Assembly: GCA_017857395.1 (NCBI GenBank)
Contig: JAFMDF010000003.1
Span: 1-64,000 of the forward strand
Source: Bacteroidota bacterium
GTDB taxonomy: Bacteria > Bacteroidota > Bacteroidia > Chitinophagales > Saprospiraceae
DNA: 64,000 nucleotides
Direction of reading: 5' to 3'
Part shown: positions 56,808-64,000 of the stretch, one piece after another
Layout: the number at the start of each line of letters is the position of its first letter
How positions within the stretch are numbered: position 1 is the first letter of the stretch
Made by a program: the position numbers and the translations under genes
The notes under the pieces: model-generated
Told to the model about the DNA's origin: nothing
The model's database searches: none
The model's input: only the letters and a program-made list of their open reading frames with translations

Positions 56808-57959
56808 CTAATTTTTTAAGGCTGTTTTATTATCCGTAGGCGTTTTATCTGAAAATATTTTGACTTTCATCCCCACGTAAGCACTAGGAATCGGTTTAGC
56901 CAATATCTGCATGCCATCTGTTAAACCTTTTACGACGGCTGTACTTTCTTTAAAATAAATTGGCTCTACTTCAACTAATGCTAAAACAGTGTCATTTACA
57001 ACGAATACCTGATTATTTTCTACCAATAATTTTCGATTCAATTCATAGGTGTTTTGCTCTTCTTTTGCCGTGATGTCCGCTTCTAAATACATGCCTTCCT
57101 TTAGTCCTTTTCCACGGACTTGGATAAAAGTAGGAATCGTTTGAGAAGCTGGGTCGACCAAACTATTCACTCGAATAACTTTGCCTGTCCAATTTTTTGT
57201 CTTGGCAACGTTGTGTAATTGTACCGTTTTCCCAATACCCAATAAATCTCCATAAGCCGTATTTACCGCAACTTCTAATTCATACACACTTTGGTCAATC
57301 AATTCTCCTAGTTTTTGCCCTGGACGAATCAATGCACCAGGATTAACCAAAGCTTGGGTTAAAACACCTGAAAAAGGGGCTTTGACCACATAATTTTGTA
57401 ATTGTGTTTCTAAATTTTTTACATTATAGAAAGGCGTATAAATATTTCTACCAGAAAGGAATAATTTTTCTTTTTCGCTTTCAGGTTCAGGTAAATTCGC
57501 CAAAGGTTGATTAACATCAAAATTGCGGACATATTCATCCCATTTATCTATCGCATCAGGGTAATCCAAACGTAAATCGGGAATTAATAAAACCAACTGG
57601 TTGTAAAAACTACTTTTTTGCGCTTTTAAACCAATGATTTCTTCCTTATTGTCCAAAGCTAAAAGCGTTTCTCCTTTTTTATACCAAGTACCAGGCTTAA
57701 AAGGTCGACTACTACTATTGAAAATTCCTTGCACTTCTGCATATAATTCCACCCGATTCTTTGCCATTAAATTACCAGCAGTAGTGATGGTAATGGGGGT
57801 ACTAGCATTTCTAACAATATCTACAAAAGCACCAGTTTCTAATTTTTTTTCCTTTCTAGGTTTCCATTCTTTTTTATTAGCGATGGTTCGTTTGGCAACA
57901 GTAAAAGCCCCAAAAAGGAGCAAAATGCCAAGCACTGCTAGGATAATTTTTCTGACCAT
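56808..57959 (-). CDS. RND efflux periplasmic adaptor subunit
   Basis: 383 aa. Signal anchor; AEVQGIFNSSSRPFKPGTWYKKGETLLALDNKEE, VVKAPFSGVLTQALVNPGALIRPGQKLGELID. Confidence 0.92.
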   Translation of the reverse strand: MVRKIILAVLGILLLFGAFTVAKRTIANKKEWKPRKEKKLETGAFVDIVRNASTPITITTAGNLMAKNRVELYAEVQGIFNSSSRPFKPGTWYKKGETLLALDNKEEIIGLKAQKSSFYNQLVLLIPDLRLDYPDAIDKWDEYVRNFDVNQPLANLPEPESEKEKLFLSGRNIYTPFYNVKNLETQLQNYVVKAPFSGVLTQALVNPGALIRPGQKLGELIDQSVYELEVAVNTAYGDLLGIGKTVQLHNVAKTKNWTGKVIRVNSLVDPASQTIPTFIQVRGKGLKEGMYLEADITAKEEQNTYELNRKLLVENNQVFVVNDTVLALVEVEPIYFKESTAVVKGLTDGMQILAKPIPSAYVGMKVKIFSDKTPTDNKTALKN

Positions 57960-58106
57960 AATTATTTTTCAATTTTACTTTTCTATCCAACACTCCTTAT
58001 TTATATATGTTGTGTTTAGATTTTGATTTCTTTCTGATTTTTATAAAATAAGGCTATTTTTGACTCCTGGCAGAACTTATAAGTTTTTGATAATTTAATT
58101 TGTGTT

Positions 58107-58171
58107 GTTGCGATGTTACCTTGTTGCGATGTTGTGGATAGTGTCTCGATTTAACAAGGCAACATCGCAAC
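58107..58171. repeat. GTTGCGATGTTGCCTTGTT inverted repeat
   Basis: GTTGCGATGTTACCTTGTT (58107-58125) / AACAAGGCAACATCGCAAC (58153-58171), 18/19. Half-copy GTTGCGATGTTGCC at 23435-23448. Confidence 0.85.
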
Positions 58172-58190
58172 TTTAAAGATTAATTGTTAC

Positions 58191-59066
58191 TCATTTATGA
58201 ACCGAGCCATTAGCTTGGTTATTATCTCTAAATTGTCGAGGAGTCGTTTTGACTTGAATTCTGAAAACTCTAATAAAGTAAGAGGTTTCTTCAAATCCTA
58301 AATTGGTGGCAATCTCTTTAAGACTCTGTGGTGTGAAGATGAGTAAACGTTTAGCTTCTGCAATAATTCGTTCCAAGATTAATTGTTTAGCGGTTTTACC
58401 TGCATAAATTTTGGTGTAATTGGTTAAATTTCTAGCACTTACGCCTAATTTTTGCGTGTAAAAAATTAAGCGATGTTGGGTTTTAAAGTTCGTTTCAATT
58501 AATTGCAAAAATTCTTGATAAACGGAGAATTTATAATCTGGTTTTAATAATTCATTTTGAGGAGAAAACTGGTGGATATTTCGTTCAATTATCGTTAAAA
58601 AAATCATTAAAAACCAAATTAGGTTTTGGTTTCTTCCGAAAGTATGCTTTGGTTTATTGAATTCATTAAGCATTTGATGAATGACTACATCTAATTCCTC
58701 AATCGCAGCACTAGCAAAAGGAATGACATTAAAATTTTTTAGTTTTTTAGAAATAATAGCAAATCGAAAAGGAAAATAGGTCTTTAGAAAATTGGGGTCA
58801 AATACAATAATATAAGCTTCCATATCCTTTCCCTCTTGAAAGTTATGCACTTGACCTCTGGCAATAAAATAGAGTGTATTGGGTTTTACGGTGTAAACTT
58901 GGTTGTCTATTAATTGAGTACCAGTTCCAGATTTGACCCAAATTAATTCTTCATAAGTATGTCGATGATTCGCTTCATCCTTACTAAAATTAGCATCCAA
59001 TTTCCGTACTTTAATCCAAACTTCTTCTGCTTTGTCTTTATTAAAAATGGGGATTTCCTGTTTCAT
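58191..59066 (-). CDS. AraC-family transcriptional regulator with N-terminal cupin domain
   Basis: HRHTYEELIWVKSGTGTQLIDNQVYTVKPNTLYFIARGQVHNF; C-terminal HTH QSLKEIATNLGFEETSYFIRVFRIQVKTTPRQFR. Confidence 0.93.
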   Translation of the reverse strand: MKQEIPIFNKDKAEEVWIKVRKLDANFSKDEANHRHTYEELIWVKSGTGTQLIDNQVYTVKPNTLYFIARGQVHNFQEGKDMEAYIIVFDPNFLKTYFPFRFAIISKKLKNFNVIPFASAAIEELDVVIHQMLNEFNKPKHTFGRNQNLIWFLMIFLTIIERNIHQFSPQNELLKPDYKFSVYQEFLQLIETNFKTQHRLIFYTQKLGVSARNLTNYTKIYAGKTAKQLILERIIAEAKRLLIFTPQSLKEIATNLGFEETSYFIRVFRIQVKTTPRQFRDNNQANGSVHK

Positions 59067-59076
59067 TTTATACTAG

Positions 59077-59955
59077 TTAATTACAAGAACCTTCTAATTT
59101 TCCTGTCCAACGGATACCTTTTTCCAAAATCTCTAAATGAGTTGGTTCTTGGAAACTAGCCCCCGTATGCCCCATAGCAGAATAGAAAGTCCTACCTCCA
59201 TTAGGTAAGCATTTATACCAAATAATTGGATGGTCGGTTCCCATACCAAAGTCTTTATCATTCACTAAATATTTAATATTACCACTCATTTCTAGCCCTT
59301 TTTCGGCTAAAGTATATAAGACTTTAAAACCTTTCGTTCTAGGATTATCGAAAAATACATACCATTCATCCGCACGATTAAAAGTGGCAGGAAGTCCCAT
59401 ACAAGGATAGCTACTAGTAGAATCACATTCCAAATGTAAATTAGCTGCTTGGATTTGAGGACTCAACGGATGGTGAGAAAAATGAGCACCAATTAATTCA
59501 TTATAGTACCAATCCCAATGATGAGAATCATCTCCTGTACCATGAATCCCTAAAAAACCACCTCCATTTTCCATATATTCCCTAAAAGCTATTCTTTGTT
59601 CATCCGTTAGGTTTCGCCCCGTTGCATTACTCCAGATGACTACATCAAATTTGGCCAATTGTTCCTTGTTGAAAACGGCGGCATTGTTGGTCGCATAAAT
59701 ACTCCAATCATTCTTTTTAGCCATCTTTTCAAAAGCAGGAATGGCACTAGCAATAGCTTCTGAGTGAGGAAAACCATTGGTCTTACTAAATAATAATACC
59801 GAGAAATCCTTCATCTCAACAGGCAGTGTAGGCGGTGTTGAATCATAAAAAGGAAGTCCGTATTTCACTTTGTAAACAAAAGTGCCAATGCCAATCATTC
59901 CTATTAAGAGTAGGCTTAAAAAACTATACAATACAAATTTTAAAAACTTATTCAT
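59077..59955 (-). CDS. ThuA-domain protein
   Basis: VLLFSKTNGFPHSEAIASAIPAFEKMA, FDVVIWSNATGRNLTDEQRIAFREYMENGGGFLGIHGTGDD, HPIIWYKCLPNGGRTFYSAMGHTGASF. Confidence 0.92.
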   Translation of the reverse strand: MNKFLKFVLYSFLSLLLIGMIGIGTFVYKVKYGLPFYDSTPPTLPVEMKDFSVLLFSKTNGFPHSEAIASAIPAFEKMAKKNDWSIYATNNAAVFNKEQLAKFDVVIWSNATGRNLTDEQRIAFREYMENGGGFLGIHGTGDDSHHWDWYYNELIGAHFSHHPLSPQIQAANLHLECDSTSSYPCMGLPATFNRADEWYVFFDNPRTKGFKVLYTLAEKGLEMSGNIKYLVNDKDFGMGTDHPIIWYKCLPNGGRTFYSAMGHTGASFQEPTHLEILEKGIRWTGKLEGSCN

Positions 59956-60305
59956 AAGAATATTTAGAAATGTACAAAATTGCTTTTGCGAAGATATTGA
60001 TTTATTTTATAATGCGTAATTTTTACGCGAAGCTTTTAGGAAAGATCCGTAGCCAACCAATACATACAATTGGCAACGGATGTAAGGCAACGGATTTGAC
60101 GAGCTAGACAAAATATTAAGTATTTTCTTAAAATTAATTTTTAATCTGATGCTCTAATTATGGAGTAACCGTAAAATAAAGTATACTTTATATATAACTA
60201 TATTTTGAGATGCAGCCACAAACTGAGGACTGCTAATCAACTAAAAATGATAACAACTTTACCAGCTAAATATAATAACTTTACCCAAATTTTAAATATA
60301 TAAAT

Positions 60306-61418
60306 ATGACGATAAAACCATTTAGGCTAGAAAGATATTACACACTGTATGAATTTACAGCAAAATATTCTTTATGTAATTCTGATTGTGAGGCGATGAG
60401 TATTGGAGATTTATTAGCCTTAGAAGATGGCGCACAAGAAAAATTCAATAATTTATGGTTAGGATATACAGAAACAAAAGGACATCCAGCACTTCGACGA
60501 GATATAGCAGCTACATATGAGCAGCTATCCGATGAAGATTTATTGGTTTGTACAGGAGCACAAGAACCTATTTTTTTGTTTTCGCAAGCCATGTTAAAAG
60601 CAGGAGATGAAGTAATTGTCCAAACCCCTTGTTATCAATCGGTACAATCTATTCCAGAGAGTATGGGCTGTAAGGTAATGGATTGGTTGGTTAAATATGA
60701 AAATGGAGTACCTACATTTGATTTGGCCGAGTTAGAAAAAATGATTACTAATAAAACCAAGGTAATATATATAAATACACCTCATAATCCAACAGGGTTT
60801 CATTTTTCAAAAGAACAACAAAAAGCACTTATTGAAATTGCTAGAAGGCATAATATTATCATTTTTAGCGATGAAGTCTATCGAGAATTGGAGCATCAAC
60901 CAGTTTATGCTATTTCAGGATTTGGAGATGCTTATGAAAATGGGGTTTCACTAGGCGTGATGTCTAAAGCTTATGGTTTGCCAGGATTGAGGATAGGCTG
61001 GTTGGCGACTAAAAACCAGGAGATTTTAGAAAAAGTAGCAATGTTAAAAGAATATACGACTATCTGTAATTCAGCACCAAGTGAATTCTTAGCAGGCGTA
61101 GGCTTACGAAATAGACAACATTTACTAGATAGAAATCTATCAATAATCAATCAAAACCTCCCGTTATACGATGCCTTTTTTGAAAAACATGCCGATTTAT
61201 TTTCTTGGTATAAACCCAATGCAGGGCCGATTGCTTTTGTGAAGATGAATTTTACGACAGCGGATATGGCATTTTCACAGCGGGTTTTAAAAGAGGCAAA
61301 ACTATTATTATTACCAGGTGGCATCTATGATTATCCTGGTTTTTTTAGAATAGGTTTTGGTCGAAAGGCGATACCTGAAGCTTTGGAGGTATTTGAGTCT
61401 TTTATTGAAAAAATGTAA
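60306..61418 (+). CDS. Class I/II PLP-dependent aminotransferase
   Basis: VYINTPHNPTGFHFSKEQ, IIFSDEVYRELEHQP, GVMSKAYGLPGLRIGWLATK (PLP lysine). Confidence 0.93.
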   Translation: MTIKPFRLERYYTLYEFTAKYSLCNSDCEAMSIGDLLALEDGAQEKFNNLWLGYTETKGHPALRRDIAATYEQLSDEDLLVCTGAQEPIFLFSQAMLKAGDEVIVQTPCYQSVQSIPESMGCKVMDWLVKYENGVPTFDLAELEKMITNKTKVIYINTPHNPTGFHFSKEQQKALIEIARRHNIIIFSDEVYRELEHQPVYAISGFGDAYENGVSLGVMSKAYGLPGLRIGWLATKNQEILEKVAMLKEYTTICNSAPSEFLAGVGLRNRQHLLDRNLSIINQNLPLYDAFFEKHADLFSWYKPNAGPIAFVKMNFTTADMAFSQRVLKEAKLLLLPGGIYDYPGFFRIGFGRKAIPEALEVFESFIEKM

Positions 61419-61439
61419 AATGTAAATAGAACATTGTAT

Positions 61440-61504
61440 AATCCGCTGCCATACCTCCGTTGCCTCAAAGCCCAGTTTAAGCAACGGAGGTATGGCAGCG
61501 GATT
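61440..61504. repeat. Perfect 24-bp inverted repeat, probable terminator hairpin
   Basis: AATCCGCTGCCATACCTCCGTTGC (61440-61463) / GCAACGGAGGTATGGCAGCGGATT (61481-61504). Confidence 0.95.
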
Positions 61505-61544
61505 TAATTAGCTTTTTATCTGCCAACCACTCCTCGATAATTCC

Positions 61545-61552
61545 TATCTTTG
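61545..61552 (+). promoter_or_regulatory. Candidate -7 element TATCTTTG upstream of recQ
   Basis: TAnnTTTG match 38 bp upstream of the TTG start at 61590. No clear -33 box. Confidence 0.35.
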
Positions 61553-61589
61553 CCACATTAAAAAACCTAATTAAAATAACTGTTCATTT

Positions 61590-63491
61590 TTGCAAACGCC
61601 AGTAGAAATACTTAAGAAAAATTGGGGGTTTGATGCTTTTCGTCCCTTACAAGAAGACATTATCCAATCTGTTTTAGATGGAAAAGATACCCTTGCCTTA
61701 TTGCCAACTGGTGGTGGAAAGTCGATTTGTTTTCAAGTACCTGCTTTGGCAAAAGAAGGTATATGCATTGTCGTCTCCCCTTTGATTGCCTTGATGAAAG
61801 ACCAAGTAGATAACCTGAAAAAACGAAATATTGCTGCTATTGCTATTTATTCAGGGATGCGGTATACAGATATTGATCGAGCGTTAGATAATTGTATTTA
61901 TGGAAATATAAAATTTCTATACCTTTCACCAGAACGATTAGTGACTGATTTAGCAAGAGCTAGAATTGCGCAGATGAATGTTAATCTATTTGCAGTTGAT
62001 GAAGCGCATTGTATCTCGCAATGGGGCTATGATTTTCGACCACCTTATTTGGAAATTGCGACTATTCGGGAATTACATCCCAAAGTGCCTATTTTAGCTT
62101 TAACGGCAACAGCTACCCATCAAGTTATTGAAGATATTCAAGAAAAACTGAATTTTCCCACTTCCAATCTTTTTCAGGTAAGTTTTGAAAGAAAGAATTT
62201 GGCGTATGTCGTCTTACCTGAAAAAAATAAATACACTAAACTCTTAGAAATAGTTCGGAATGTAAAAGGTACAGGAATTATTTATACCCGCAGTCGTAGA
62301 AATACCAAAGAGGTAGCTAGTTTTTTACAGCGAAATAATATTCGAGCAGATTATTACCACGCGGGACTGAACCCAGAAATTCGTACCCATAAACAAGAAG
62401 CGTGGATGAAGAACCAAATCCGTGTTATGGTGTCTACGAATGCTTTTGGTATGGGGATAGATAAACCCGATGTGCGGTCAGTGATTCATTTGGATTTACC
62501 AGATAGTTTGGAAGCTTATTTTCAAGAAGCGGGTAGGGCAGGACGAGATGAAAAAAAGGCCTATTGTGTCTTATTATACGATGAATTAGATGGAGCAAGA
62601 TTACGGAATAATTTTGAAGGGGCTTTTCCTTCGATGAAAATTATTCGACAAGTTTATCGAGCTTTAGGGAGTTATTTTCAATTAGCGGTTGGTGCTGGAA
62701 TTGGCAGAAGTTTTGATTTTGATATTGGTGAGTTCTTGCAACGATATAACCTGAAAGCCATACCAACCTATAATAGCCTGAAAATATTAAGTCAAGCAGG
62801 ATGGTTAGTCATGAGTGAAGCTGTTTTTTCACCTGCTACTATAAAAATTAAAGTAAACAGAGAAGTATTATATGATTACCAGTTAAAGCAACCTAAAATG
62901 GATAAGGTAATCAAATGGATTTTGCGATTATATCCCCAATCTATTAATAATTATACCCATTTTCAAGAAAGTAAAATAGCGAATAAAGTAGGAGCGTCTA
63001 GAGGAGATTTGACTAAAGCTTTTCAAAAACTAGTGCAAGACCAAATTATTGATTACCAGCCTCAAAAAGATAAACCACAGCTGATTTATCTCAAAGAAAG
63101 AGTAGATGCAGATAATTTGGCTATTGACATGGCATTATATAATTTTCGTAAAAAACGATACCGGGAAAGTATTGAGCAAGCTATTCAATATGCAGAAACG
63201 CCCCGTTGCCGTAGTAAACAATTATTAAGTTATTTTGGAGAAAAAAAAGCACCGCTTTGTGGTCTTTGCGATGTATGTTTAGGTAGAACAAAAGGGGAGT
63301 TTGACGAACAAGAGTATGAGCGATATAAACAAAAAATTAAACGCTTAGTCAAAAGAGAAAAACTGACTACCGCAGAGCTAGTTACTTCTTTTGGTCATAA
63401 ACGAACGGAATTAATTGAACAAGTTTTGGCTTATTTGATGGAGGAAGGATTTGTAGATATTCAGGAAGATATTGTAATTTGGCAAGCCTAA
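61590..63491 (+). CDS. recQ: RecQ-family ATP-dependent DNA helicase
   Basis: Motif [22 protein letters not shown] ([19 protein letters not shown]), [43 protein letters not shown], Zn-binding cysteines ([24 protein letters not shown]). Confidence 0.96.
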   Translation: MQTPVEILKKNWGFDAFRPLQEDIIQSVLDGKDTLALLPTGGGKSICFQVPALAKEGICIVVSPLIALMKDQVDNLKKRNIAAIAIYSGMRYTDIDRALDNCIYGNIKFLYLSPERLVTDLARARIAQMNVNLFAVDEAHCISQWGYDFRPPYLEIATIRELHPKVPILALTATATHQVIEDIQEKLNFPTSNLFQVSFERKNLAYVVLPEKNKYTKLLEIVRNVKGTGIIYTRSRRNTKEVASFLQRNNIRADYYHAGLNPEIRTHKQEAWMKNQIRVMVSTNAFGMGIDKPDVRSVIHLDLPDSLEAYFQEAGRAGRDEKKAYCVLLYDELDGARLRNNFEGAFPSMKIIRQVYRALGSYFQLAVGAGIGRSFDFDIGEFLQRYNLKAIPTYNSLKILSQAGWLVMSEAVFSPATIKIKVNREVLYDYQLKQPKMDKVIKWILRLYPQSINNYTHFQESKIANKVGASRGDLTKAFQKLVQDQIIDYQPQKDKPQLIYLKERVDADNLAIDMALYNFRKKRYRESIEQAIQYAETPRCRSKQLLSYFGEKKAPLCGLCDVCLGRTKGEFDEQEYERYKQKIKRLVKREKLTTAELVTSFGHKRTELIEQVLAYLMEEGFVDIQEDIVIWQA

Positions 63492-63520
63492 AATATACAT
63501 TAATCAAACTCCAAAAAAAA

Positions 63521-63862
63521 ATGATATTAACTACCACAAGTACACTACAAAACCAAGAAATCGAAGCTTATTTAGGCCTAGTGACAGGCGAAACGATTAT
63601 TGGCGCTAACTTATTTAAAGATTTATTCGCTAGTATACGAGATGTTGTTGGTGGGCGATCATCATCTTATGAAAGTGTATTGAGAGAGGCAAAGGATACG
63701 GCTATGTCGGAGATGCAAAACCATGCAGAACGATTGGGGGCGAATGCAATTATCGGTATTGATTTAGATTATGAAAGTATTGGTGCAAGCGGTAGTATGT
63801 TAATGGTCGTAGCAACAGGAACAGCCGTTCGGGTTAAAAATGCACCAGATGATTTTGTATAG
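63521..63862 (+). CDS. YbjQ-family (DUF74) heavy-metal-binding domain protein
   Basis: Internal ATG start [85 protein letters not shown]. Confidence 0.92.
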   Translation: MILTTTSTLQNQEIEAYLGLVTGETIIGANLFKDLFASIRDVVGGRSSSYESVLREAKDTAMSEMQNHAERLGANAIIGIDLDYESIGASGSMLMVVATGTAVRVKNAPDDFV

Positions 63863-64000
63863 TCTTACTTAAGGCTGGTTAGGACTTTTAGTCCGATACT
63901 TCTATTTTTCTTGCCTCTGGCAAGTGCGAATAATTGACTTTTTGAAAAATATTTGCCCTAATCTCGCCAGAGGCGGGTCGTATTAATCGTAAAGCATGAA

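Noticed and set aside
57634-58026. 130-aa plus-strand ORF over the RND adaptor start
   Set aside because: Mostly antisense to a well-supported adaptor gene.
63479-63520. Extended N-terminus of the YbjQ-family ORF overlapping recQ
   Set aside because: The family normally starts at MILTTTSTL. The upstream residues are probably not translated as part of this protein.

Overview
The window is a chromosomal segment of low GC that looks like Bacteroidota, probably Saprospiraceae-like (inference from TonB/CarboxypepD, CHU_C, T9SS and DUF4252 proteins and TAnnTTTG-type promoters). It is gene-dense and mostly metabolic or housekeeping. I see no rRNA, tRNA, CRISPR, prophage or transposase. Main blocks: (i) an amidase convergent with a five-gene minus-strand cluster (TonB receptor, NicX/M29-like metalloenzyme, two NCS1 permeases, PepD-like M20 peptidase), with a divergent uncharacterised protein built from a duplicated module; (ii) cvfB/folK/arsC/trmD/rmuC housekeeping genes; (iii) an ECF sigma and putative anti-sigma followed by three DUF4252-type paralogues and an ABC transporter; (iv) purM, a duplicated-module TlpA protein, a PorE-like OmpA protein and a P5C dehydrogenase; (v) a tandem pair of large PKD/CHU_C surface proteins; (vi) ilvA, arsM and a redoxin-cytochrome-copper monooxygenase fusion; (vii) an RND efflux operon, AraC/ThuA, an aminotransferase and recQ. 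The two best candidates for something undescribed are the NicX-like/NCS1/TonB locus and several families of long intergenic inverted repeats. Most of these repeats start a few bases after stop codons. One family (GTAGCTTRGAC...) has three members whose arm interiors differ but stay complementary. All functional calls come from reading motifs without database searches.
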